A stretch of 64,000 bases of DNA from Bacteroidota bacterium (GTDB lineage Bacteria > Bacteroidota > Bacteroidia > Chitinophagales > Chitinophagaceae), in assembly GCA_023422835.1 (NCBI GenBank), contig JAFAGI010000012.1, positions 310,001 to 374,000 on the forward strand, read 5' to 3'. Within the stretch, counting starts at the first letter, position 1. Each line of letters begins with the position of its first letter. The position numbers were made by a program, and so were the translations under genes. The notes beneath the pieces are model-generated. The model was not told the origin of the DNA. It made no database searches and saw only the letters and a list, made by a program, of their open reading frames with translations. Positions 10,274 through 17,132 of this stretch are shown in pieces.

Positions 10274-10300
10274 GGGCTTCTCTAAAGAGAGGCCTTTTTT
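10274..10300 (+). terminator. Terminator after tRNA-Leu
   Basis: GGCTTCTC and GAGAGGCC form an eight-pair stem around a TAAA loop, followed by six T. It lies 11 nt after the tRNA. Confidence 0.8.
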
Positions 10301-10321
10301 ATAGCTCCAGCCAAATTTATC

Positions 10322-12187
10322 TTACTGATTATTAACAATTTTAATGGTTGCAGAGTCACTCAATTCAATTCTTACATCCTCTGCAGGTTTTAAAATTTTT
10401 TGAAATTTGTTATTGCTGATTGCCACGTTCCTCACTTTTTCAAAAAAGAACAGGTGCTTATTCCAGTGAAAAGGCGCAAACTCTTTGTTGTAAACAATAG
10501 TGTTGTTCTCAAAACGCAGGCCATTCGTAGACTTTGCATACAGAACCGGGCGGTCAAACATATCAAATTTGTTGTCTTTGATCACAATGCCTGAATGGAA
10601 GTATTTTCGCTGGTTTTTTAAATCCGGTATTTCAGGATAAATAGAGATCACAGCATTGGTAAACTGATAATTGGCCGTAAGTGCATTAATAAACGTATTA
10701 TTGCTGATTTCCACATCCTTACACGCGCCCGTCTCAAACCAGCCGTTGCAGTCGCCGCAAAGCAGTATGGCCGTACCGTGTGTATGATCAAAAATATTAT
10801 CACTGCAAACCACTTTCTTAGGTGTACTGAACAGCGCTCCGCGTGCCCTGTTGTTTCTGATAATGTTGTTGGTAAAATAAACCTCAGGTGTCCAGGCAAG
10901 GTTTTCCAAACCGTATGTGCCATCTGCTGAAACCTGTGCAGGCAGAGGTTTTTCAAATACTATTTCAAATTCCCTGGCGCCAAAGTCGTCGGGCTTATCC
11001 AAGGGTTGTATGGTTTTTATTTTATTCGTATAGTTATCTCCTACCAGTTCCATTTTTGCTGACTCTATAAATTGCACGCTATCTCCTGCTTCGCCCCATT
11101 TAAAGCCCCATGCCTGGGGGTGCATATAGCTGGCATGAAGTGTATGGCCGTTGACTATTTTTACTACCCGCAGGTAAGTTCCGTGCACATTAATGGCATC
11201 ATCTGCCATGCCTTCGTACAAACCATTCCTGGAAATGATCTTTCCCTTACAAGCAGAAAAATGGGTAGCATCTGCTTGTGTAGTAAAATACCGCGGATCA
11301 TCCTTTCCTTTCAGGGCTACTGCAAAACTATCCAGTGTAATGTTTTCACTCATTTGCGCGAGCATTCCCATACCTTCAGCGTAGTATACTTTTACATTGT
11401 GCAATGTAATGTCTTTACTTTCGCTGACAAATATCCCCGGCGTTGGCCGGTAATAGGTGCGAAGTACATAGCGCTCACCGGGAGAGGTGAATGCGGCTTC
11501 CTTCCAGCCACTGATCTTCAGTACATCCGGCCTGACCTCCTCAACCGTGCGCAGTGAAAAACCTATATCCCTGCGTATGTAAGTGAGCCGTTTATTTTCA
11601 TTGAAAGCCATTGCCACTGAGGGCTCAAATTCATAGCCTTCTCCCAGAACCACCAGCTTATTGTTTTTAATCTGATAGTTGGCTTTGGGGTAAATCTCTG
11701 CAATTACTTCGCCCATATTTTTATTCGCTTCCAATACATTCAATTGGCGGAGCGCCGGCAGTTCAAAATCAAAAGAAATATTTTTTATGGTAATGTTCCG
11801 GCTATGCAGAATAGCCAGTGGTATCATACGCTCGTGAAAGATAAATGTAGAGCCGTTCCCGTCTATAGTAATATTTTTTAATTGCTTCAGTTCTATACCA
11901 ACTTTTTTAGGATTGTCCTGGTCATGATTGGAAATGTAGTATTCTCTTACCAACGCATCTGTCTCATAAAAATGATAAACACCTTTGGGAACATGAACGG
12001 TTAATGGTCCGGCATCTTTATGCGATTGCAAGAACTGCACCAGCTTTGCGGCGGCAACAGCAGTATTTTGCCTGGTGTCCGGCATCGCACCGAAATCTTT
12101 CAAATAAACCACATTTGCTGTTTTACAACCCGCAAGCAAAAACAACAAGAATATTAACCCGAAAAAAATATTCTTTAAAACGTACAT
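10322..12187 (-). CDS. GH110-like alpha-1,3-galactosidase, beta-helix lipoprotein
   Basis: The 621-aa protein starts with a lipoprotein signal ending LLFLLAGC, with Cys at residue 21. Right-handed parallel beta-helix repeats follow (many NITIKNIS, ITLHNVKV and VEISNNTF strands). The stretch YYISNHDQDNPKKVGIEL and the following DGNGSTFIFH are typical of the GH110 alpha-1,3-galactosidases that release terminal galactose from glycans. The protein is probably exposed at the cell surface. I chose ATG at 12187: it gives the signal peptide directly and lies 34 nt below a TATCTTTG box, whereas an upstream TTG start would add 33 implausible residues. No other glycan-use genes are adjacent. The family is assigned from remembered motifs; other beta-helix glycosidases remain possible. 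Confidence 0.75.
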   Translation of the reverse strand: MYVLKNIFFGLIFLLFLLAGCKTANVVYLKDFGAMPDTRQNTAVAAAKLVQFLQSHKDAGPLTVHVPKGVYHFYETDALVREYYISNHDQDNPKKVGIELKQLKNITIDGNGSTFIFHERMIPLAILHSRNITIKNISFDFELPALRQLNVLEANKNMGEVIAEIYPKANYQIKNNKLVVLGEGYEFEPSVAMAFNENKRLTYIRRDIGFSLRTVEEVRPDVLKISGWKEAAFTSPGERYVLRTYYRPTPGIFVSESKDITLHNVKVYYAEGMGMLAQMSENITLDSFAVALKGKDDPRYFTTQADATHFSACKGKIISRNGLYEGMADDAINVHGTYLRVVKIVNGHTLHASYMHPQAWGFKWGEAGDSVQFIESAKMELVGDNYTNKIKTIQPLDKPDDFGAREFEIVFEKPLPAQVSADGTYGLENLAWTPEVYFTNNIIRNNRARGALFSTPKKVVCSDNIFDHTHGTAILLCGDCNGWFETGACKDVEISNNTFINALTANYQFTNAVISIYPEIPDLKNQRKYFHSGIVIKDNKFDMFDRPVLYAKSTNGLRFENNTIVYNKEFAPFHWNKHLFFFEKVRNVAISNNKFQKILKPAEDVRIELSDSATIKIVNNQ

Positions 12188-12220
12188 GAGCGCTAAATTA
12201 TTAATACATAGAACGAGCCG

Positions 12221-12228
12221 CAAAGATA
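12221..12228 (-). promoter_or_regulatory. -7 box upstream of the GH110-like gene
   Basis: TATCTTTG on the minus strand fits TAnnTTTG. No good -33 TTG is seen. Its position supports the start codon at 12187. Confidence 0.4.
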
Positions 12229-12236
12229 ATGGTTTA

Positions 12237-12420
12237 TTAAAACTTGTGCCCGAAACTGAAATACCCGCGCCATCCGTTAATAGCATTGGAATAGCTGTAA
12301 ATTTAATTTTACAAGGCCGATGATAGACAGATAGCCGAAATCAATGCCCACGCCGGTGATACGGTAATCGTACTCACCGGAAAGCAATAGAAGATAGTAA
12401 ACGATAATTTTTGAGCGCAT
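12237..12420 (-). pseudogene. C-terminal remnant of an outer-membrane beta-barrel protein
   Basis: The minus strand reads GEYDYRITGVGIDFGYLS, then IIGLVKLN in one frame. After a one-base slip it continues YSYSNAINGWRGYFSFGHKF and stops at 12237-12239. Alternating aromatic residues and a terminal Phe are the usual barrel C-terminus. No start or upstream portion is present, so about 55 codons of a frameshifted gene end survive. Called by eye; the family is unknown. Confidence 0.45.
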
Positions 12421-12509
12421 TCTGATGACTTGTTACAATGTTATGCAAAAAAATGTGATAACTGCAATTACACACGAATTTTTTAGGCCTACGTTTTATT
12501 CGTACGTAA

Positions 12510-12539
12510 TTGTCTGAATTAAAACATTTCTTATATTTG
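12510..12539 (+). promoter_or_regulatory. Promoter and possible operator of the Rrf2 gene
   Basis: TTG at 12510-12512, a 19-nt spacer and TATATTTG at 12532-12539 form a textbook Bacteroidota promoter 17 nt before the ATG. Just upstream is the short inverted repeat TACG-TTTTATT-CGTA (12490-12504), a candidate operator because Rrf2 regulators commonly repress themselves. Confidence 0.6.
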
Positions 12540-12556
12540 CACCGAAATCAAATAAC

Positions 12557-12991
12557 ATGCTTTCCAAAACCTGTGAATATGCCCTCAGGGCCATGATATA
12601 CCTGGCACAGCATTCCAAAGACGGCAACATGGTAAACATTAAGGAGATATCAGAGAATATTGACTCGCCGGAACTTTTTATAGGGAAAATTTTACAGGGC
12701 TTGAGTAAAAAAGGTTTCCTTCAGTCGTCAAAAGGCAGATATGGAGGATTTTATGTTAATGAAGAAAATGCCAAAGCTTCCCTTGCAGATATAATTATAG
12801 CTATCGACGGGGATAAGATATTCAAAGGTTGCGGCGTTGGCCTCAATTATTGTTCTGAGAAAAACCCGTGCCCCATACACCATGAGTACAAACACACCCG
12901 CAGGCAATTGTATAATATTTTTAAGAAGGTAAATCTAAACCAGTTTAAATCAGGTCTGCAAAACGCAAAATTATTTTTGAAAAGGCAATAA
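12557..12991 (+). CDS. Rrf2-family iron-sulfur transcriptional regulator
   Basis: The 144-aa protein has an N-terminal winged helix (YALRAMIYLAQ, the KEISENIDSPELFIGKILQ recognition region, and GGF in the wing at about 62-64). A C-terminal cysteine set follows: Cys94, Cys100 and Cys106 (C-X5-C-X5-C) within GCGVGLNYCSEKNPCP. Rrf2 proteins of this layout (IscR, NsrR, RsrR types) bind an Fe-S cluster through these Cys and sense nitric oxide, redox state or cluster supply. The next gene on the same strand is a broken DUF2249 gene, a type often linked to nitrosative-stress repair. The exact signal is not knowable here. Confidence 0.9.
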   Translation: MLSKTCEYALRAMIYLAQHSKDGNMVNIKEISENIDSPELFIGKILQGLSKKGFLQSSKGRYGGFYVNEENAKASLADIIIAIDGDKIFKGCGVGLNYCSEKNPCPIHHEYKHTRRQLYNIFKKVNLNQFKSGLQNAKLFLKRQ

Positions 12992-13006
12992 ATTTTTTAA
13001 ATTAAA

Positions 13007-13276
13007 ATAGGAATAGCAGAAGCATTGGAAAACAGCAGCTTCATATTTGAGAAATCAGCAGATAATATTTCCGCTCAAAACCCCAACCCTGCATGGCTGT
13101 TGCAGGCCGGAAGCGATAATATCATCTAGTTTGACGTAAGGCCGATCATAGAGAAATGCACAGATCCGCTGAAAGAAATTCTGCACCAATTCAAGGAAAC
13201 GCCGGATGGAAAATATTGTGCATCATCAACAGCTATTGCCTACGCCGCTGGCACCTTTGAAATTATACAGAAAACT
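13007..13276 (+). pseudogene. Broken DUF2249-domain gene
   Basis: The plus strand reads NPNPAWLLQAGSDNII, then a TAG stop at 13127-13129, then FDVRPIIEKCTDPLKEIL in the same frame. The (D)VRPIIE...DPLKEIL pattern is the DUF2249 signature. About 30 codons after the stop the similarity moves to the +1 frame (ENIVHHQQLLPTPLAPLK), matching the usual F-x-P-x-PL region, so there is at least one frameshift as well. No start codon is evident. The gene directly follows the Rrf2 regulator and has probably decayed recently, because the residues are still readable. Confidence 0.65.
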
Positions 13277-13280
13277 ATAA

Positions 13281-13988
13281 TTAGAAATTCCCTGGGTTGG
13301 CAAAAACGATCCGCAACACTTCAGATGTGCGAGCTGCCACGTTCTGTCGGATATTTACTTCTTCCTGCGCTATGAGGTTAAACATGCCGTTCATAGCCTG
13401 TTGCGCCACGAATTCAGAAAGATCAGTAGAAATTTTTGCGTTGCCGATCGGCAATGCGTTAATGGTATTAGCTATCCTGGAATAAGTTGTCAGTGCTTGG
13501 CTGTTACTAAGCTTTTCAGACACAATCGGCAAAAAAGCCTGTATTAACTGGCCAGAAGTTTTCTGCCTGAAAAAGTTTGTGATGGAATGTTCGCCCCCAT
13601 TCACCAGTTGGATGGCATCTGCAATAGTGATATTCTGTATGGCATTTTTAAAAATAGGCTCAGCGGCATTAATAGCCATTTTTGCTCCCTCGTTAATCTG
13701 TGAAACTACGTTGTTGACAAGACTGCCCATACCAAGCTGCTCCAGGGTATTTACTACGTTCGCCAGGTCTTTGGGCAGAAAGAGCTTATACAATTCATTA
13801 GAGTTTCCGTTGTAGGAGGTAATACCTCTTAACACACCGTTTAAGAGCACTTCACGGATAGCTCTTGAAGCTAATGATTCTTTACTTTGCCCCAGTACAG
13901 AGCCTAAAATACCCGAATTATTCATAGTGCCGCAAGAGGTCGCTGCCATCATAGACACAAGCGAAAGGCCTACTATTAACTTTTTCAT
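13281..13988 (-). CDS. DUF4197 lipoprotein
   Basis: The 235-aa protein has a lipoprotein-like signal (MKKLIVGLSLVSMMAATSCG, Cys19). The rest follows the DUF4197 pattern: repeated amphipathic helices, the block KLFLPKDLANVVNTLEQLG, then FKNAIQNITIADAIQLVNGG, a FFRQKTSGQL segment, and the closing AARTSEVLRIVF. Function is unknown for the family; it is probably periplasmic. I chose ATG at 13988, because a longer frame from 14015 would put nine residues before the signal and would use the common ACCATTAAAAA leader as coding sequence. Confidence 0.85.
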   Translation of the reverse strand: MKKLIVGLSLVSMMAATSCGTMNNSGILGSVLGQSKESLASRAIREVLLNGVLRGITSYNGNSNELYKLFLPKDLANVVNTLEQLGMGSLVNNVVSQINEGAKMAINAAEPIFKNAIQNITIADAIQLVNGGEHSITNFFRQKTSGQLIQAFLPIVSEKLSNSQALTTYSRIANTINALPIGNAKISTDLSEFVAQQAMNGMFNLIAQEEVNIRQNVAARTSEVLRIVFANPGNF

Positions 13989-14125
13989 GACGTTGTTTTT
14001 GTTTTTAATGGTCATATGTAACGTGTAACAGATACCGTTAACGCGCAGGCAGCCGCAACAGGCGTTTCATATGCTGTTTAAAGGGTTAATTTTCTATTTC
14101 ATTGACAGTGTCAATTATTCAAAGA

Positions 14126-14905
14126 TTAAACATTAATCGTGCCATTAAATACACATTCTGCAGGGCCGCAAAGGCGGATATTGGTAAAACCATCATCTGA
14201 TTTTACAAACTCTATAGCAAGGCTGCCTCCTAAAGTTTCCACGTACACTATGCTGAAGCCCTTTGTATGTGGCTGAAACGTAAGCGCTGCCGCAGTTACA
14301 CCAGTGCCGCAGCTAAGGGTTTCATCTTCTACACCACGCTCATAAGTCCTTACGAATATAGCGTTATCACTGATTACTTTTACAAAATTTACATTTGCTC
14401 CTTCGGGAGCCACAGCATCACTGTATCTTATACTTCTCCCTTCATCAAAAACCTTGTATTGGCGCAGGTCATCTTCCACAATCCGCACGTAGTGCGGGCT
14501 GCCGGTATCCAGTATAAAATCATTTCCCGCATTTTTAACCGATTCTACATCATTCATTTTTAAATTTATCCAGCGTGTTACATGGTCAATGGCAGCGATA
14601 TGCTCACCGTCTATGGCCAAAAAATGATATTCCTGTTTCTGTATCCCCAGCTGCCTTGCAAACTGTACGGCACACCTGCCGCCGTTTCCACACATGCTGC
14701 GTGAGCCGTCGCGGTTGATGTAGTCCATTTCAAAGTCGTAACCATCTTTATTTTTCAAAATGATGATACCATCTGCACCAATGCCAAATTTGCGGTCGCA
14801 TAGTTTTGAGATCTGTTCTTTACTAAGCGCTATCTCCCGCTGCCTGCCATCAATCATTACAAAATCATTGCCTGTGCCCTGGTATTTACTGAAATTAATT
14901 GTCAT
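14126..14905 (-). CDS. dapF: Diaminopimelate epimerase
   Basis: Interconverts LL- and meso-diaminopimelate for lysine and peptidoglycan synthesis, without a cofactor. The two catalytic cysteines are visible in CGNGGRC (about Cys72) and SCGTGVTAA (about Cys203). The N-terminal YQGTGNDFVMIDGR is diagnostic. The length of 259 aa is typical. It follows udp by 20 nt on the same strand, so the two are probably co-transcribed. lysA, which uses its product, lies 40 kb away at 54.8 kb. Confidence 0.96.
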   Translation of the reverse strand: MTINFSKYQGTGNDFVMIDGRQREIALSKEQISKLCDRKFGIGADGIIILKNKDGYDFEMDYINRDGSRSMCGNGGRCAVQFARQLGIQKQEYHFLAIDGEHIAAIDHVTRWINLKMNDVESVKNAGNDFILDTGSPHYVRIVEDDLRQYKVFDEGRSIRYSDAVAPEGANVNFVKVISDNAIFVRTYERGVEDETLSCGTGVTAAALTFQPHTKGFSIVYVETLGGSLAIEFVKSDDGFTNIRLCGPAECVFNGTINV

Positions 14906-14925
14906 CGTGTTTGAAATAATTTGCT

Positions 14926-15801
14926 TTAGATAGCCGCTAAAATACTTAAAACGTACTGAATAGTTTTATCTACAGAAGCTTTTCCGTCTTTAGAGAATGT
15001 TTTACTTACACGGTTAGCCACCACGGTATTTATGCTCAGGCACTGGTGGCCCAAGAGTTTACCAAGGCCGTAAATAGCGCTGGTTTCCATTTCAAAGTTA
15101 GCGATCCTGTGCTGGCCATAGCGGAAGGTGGTGAGCGAATCTACTAACTTAGGATAGTGGAGACCTAAACGCAATACCCTGCCCTGCGGCCCGTAGAAAC
15201 CGGGGCAGGTGACTGTAATGCCATGATGGAAATCTTCTACAAAGTGCTTCAATACAGACGAGCCTGCTGAAGAAATGTATGGCCGGGAATTGCCGTCTAG
15301 CTGCGTAAAAGCCAGGAAATGCTGCAAGAGCTCTTTTTCTTCATCATTATTTTCCATGCGGTAATAATTTAGCAGGTTATCAATGCCCAGGCCGTGTGTG
15401 CCAACAACCATGCTGTCTACAGGAATATCTTCCTGAAGAGAACCGCAGGTACCTATCCGCAAAACGGTGAGCGCAGTAAGCTTTTCTTTCACTACACGGT
15501 CTTCAAAATCTATATTCTTCAGTGCATCCAGCTCGTTCATTACAATATCAATATTATCCGGACCAATGCCTGTACCCACACAGCTGATCCGTTTGCCTTT
15601 TACGGTGCCGGTATGTGTCACGAACTCGCGGTGTTGTCTTTTCACCTCCACATGGTCGAAATATTTGCTCACCTCTGCTACACGGTCAGGATCGCCAACG
15701 GTAATTATGGTATCTGCCAGTTCTTCCGGCCGCACGTCAAGATGATAGATCGCGCCGCGGCTGTTGATGATCAGTTCACTTTCAGGAATAGCCTGTGTCA
15801 T
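14926..15801 (-). CDS. Nucleoside (uridine-type) phosphorylase
   Basis: The 291-aa member of the PNP/UDP phosphorylase family splits nucleosides with phosphate into base and ribose-1-phosphate, for salvage. The visible motifs are TIITVGDPDRVAEV (phosphate loop), RIGTCGSLQ, and NFEMETSAIYGL with the ribose-binding Glu-Met-Glu. Bacteroidota homologues are usually annotated as uridine phosphorylase, but substrate choice cannot be read from the sequence. It begins an operon with dapF. An A-rich leader (AATTAAAAATAAG) precedes the ATG. Confidence 0.88.
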   Translation of the reverse strand: MTQAIPESELIINSRGAIYHLDVRPEELADTIITVGDPDRVAEVSKYFDHVEVKRQHREFVTHTGTVKGKRISCVGTGIGPDNIDIVMNELDALKNIDFEDRVVKEKLTALTVLRIGTCGSLQEDIPVDSMVVGTHGLGIDNLLNYYRMENNDEEKELLQHFLAFTQLDGNSRPYISSAGSSVLKHFVEDFHHGITVTCPGFYGPQGRVLRLGLHYPKLVDSLTTFRYGQHRIANFEMETSAIYGLGKLLGHQCLSINTVVANRVSKTFSKDGKASVDKTIQYVLSILAAI

Positions 15802-15845
15802 ATTGCTTATTTTTAATTACGCTAATTTAAATCAATAAATAAACA

Positions 15846-15876
15846 TTGCCAATTTGATAAATTTTTATTATTTTTG
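15846..15876 (+). promoter_or_regulatory. Promoter for tRNA-Cys
   Basis: TTG at 15846-15848, a 20-nt spacer, and TATTTTTG at 15869-15876 lie 14 nt before the tRNA. Confidence 0.6.
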
Positions 15877-15889
15877 CCGTCCAATATTT

Positions 15890-15960
15890 GGCTCTGTGGC
15901 CGAGGGGTTAGGCAGAGCTCTGCAAAAGCTTGCACAGCGGTTCGAATCCGCTCGGAGCCT
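15890..15960 (+). tRNA. tRNA-Cys (anticodon GCA)
   Basis: Acceptor GGCTCTG pairs with CGGAGCC (one T.G wobble). The discriminator is T, as expected for cysteine. The anticodon stem GAGCT/AGCTT closes the loop CTGCAAA, giving GCA. The T-arm is GCGG-TTCGAAT-CCGC. The length is 71 nt without an encoded CCA. Confidence 0.95.
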
Positions 15961-15965
15961 CAAAA

Positions 15966-16000
15966 AATCCTGTCATAATCTGGCAGGATTTTTTATTTTT
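15966..16000 (+). terminator. Terminator after tRNA-Cys
   Basis: AATCCTGTCA and TGGCAGGATT form a ten-pair stem (one wobble) around TAATC. A T-rich tract follows directly. It ends seven bases before the maf start codon, so maf probably relies on read-through or on a promoter inside this region. Confidence 0.75.
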
Positions 16001-16006
16001 ACTCTC

Positions 16007-16570
16007 ATGGAAAAAATTATACTCGCATCTCAATCGCCGCGCAGGAAACAATTACTGGAAATGGCAGAAATACCTTTCGAAGTATGTGTTGCTGAAACTG
16101 ATGAGACCTTTCCTGACAATCTATCATTGTATGAAATACCGCAATACATTGCCTTGCAGAAAGCATTGACTGTACAACAAAATAACTCGGGCAAGATCAT
16201 CCTTGCCGCAGATACCATTGTAACCATTCATAATAAAATCATCGGCAAACCCACAGACAGCGAAGATGCTATAAACATACTCAGCGAGCTGAGCGGCCAC
16301 ACACACCAGGTGATTTCCGGTGTCGTGATCCTTGCAGCAGAACATAAGATAAGCTTTCATGAAGTGACAGAAGTAAGTTTTCATGAATTAACTAAAGACC
16401 AGATTATTCATTACGTAGAGAAATACAAACCGTTTGATAAAGCCGGAGCGTACGCCATACAGGAATGGATCGGCGCTGTAGGCATCGGGTCTATCAACGG
16501 AGATTATTACAACGTTGTGGGGTTGCCTGTAAGCAAGGTGGTGAAAGAGTTACAGAAGCTAAATTTATAA
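16007..16570 (+). CDS. maf: Maf-family nucleotide pyrophosphatase
   Basis: Hydrolyses non-canonical or excess nucleoside triphosphates (dTTP/UTP or methylated GTP, depending on subfamily) to the monophosphate. It opens with IILASQSPRRKQLLE, the Maf SxSPRR phosphate-binding motif. It also has the catalytic Asp in AADTIVTI and GKPTDSEDA. The protein is 187 aa from ATG at 16007; a longer open frame upstream runs through the tRNA gene and is not used. The subfamily cannot be settled by eye. It sits alone between tRNA-Cys and a decayed gene. Confidence 0.93.
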   Translation: MEKIILASQSPRRKQLLEMAEIPFEVCVAETDETFPDNLSLYEIPQYIALQKALTVQQNNSGKIILAADTIVTIHNKIIGKPTDSEDAINILSELSGHTHQVISGVVILAAEHKISFHEVTEVSFHELTKDQIIHYVEKYKPFDKAGAYAIQEWIGAVGIGSINGDYYNVVGLPVSKVVKELQKLNL

Positions 16571-16671
16571 CAATGTAGATCAAACTTGTTATTATCTTTT
16601 AAATTTTTTATTATTTCCTTGTGTAGTTTTTTAGTTGCTTAAAGTAGTAACTTTAATTAAACAGAACTGCT

Positions 16672-17080
16672 ATGAAAAAAGAATTTTTCACAAAAATAGT
16701 TTCTTCTGCTTTCTTATTGCTTTTTAGTACCGCTGCACAGGCACAGTTTCAAAGCGATAGCATGCACTAATGAGAGAAATCAATTTAACCTGCATGAATT
16801 TTCATCAATGGCCGGCAAAAGAAAACCGAACAGGCTTTCTCACCTGTATGATAGCGCAGAAATTGGTTTTCTTACAGGAAAAATCACAGACCAAGTGGTA
16901 ACCAATAGCGGTGGCACAACCACCACAATACTTCTTGTTCAAAACATTTCTACGGTTTGCATCCCGTTTGAATGTGAGTATATGTTTATACCTGCAAATT
17001 TACCGGCATAGGGATACCTGAATCAGAAAAGGCCATTGATAAGTCTACAATTAAAATTCAGCTTAGGCAAAGTAAGGTAA
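16672..17080 (+). pseudogene. Decayed secreted-protein gene
   Basis: ATG at 16672 opens a complete Sec signal peptide (MKKEFFTKIVSSAFLLLFST, then AAQAQF), but the frame stops after 32 codons at 16770. Downstream, weakly protein-like stretches continue in shifted frames: GFLTGKITDQVVTNSGG (from a frame with ATG at 16808) and, in another frame, KFTGIGIPESEKAIDKST. The terminator that would have closed the gene is intact at 17085-17110. I read this as one exported protein broken by stops and frameshifts. A real 32-aa secreted peptide is the alternative. Confidence 0.5.
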
Positions 17081-17084
17081 CAAA

Positions 17085-17110
17085 AAAATCCCGGTTAGCG
17101 CCGGGATTTT
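17085..17110. terminator. Bidirectional terminator between pseudogene and clpC
   Basis: AAAATCCCGG and CCGGGATTTT form a perfect ten-pair stem around TTAGCG. T-runs follow on both strands. It lies 22 bp after the clpC stop, so it is certainly suited to ending clpC. Confidence 0.85.
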
Positions 17111-17132
17111 CATTATACAATTTATTCAACTT

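Noticed and set aside
10077..10304. Plus-strand reading frame through the tRNA-Leu
   Set aside because: It runs across a tRNA and its terminator, so it is not a gene.
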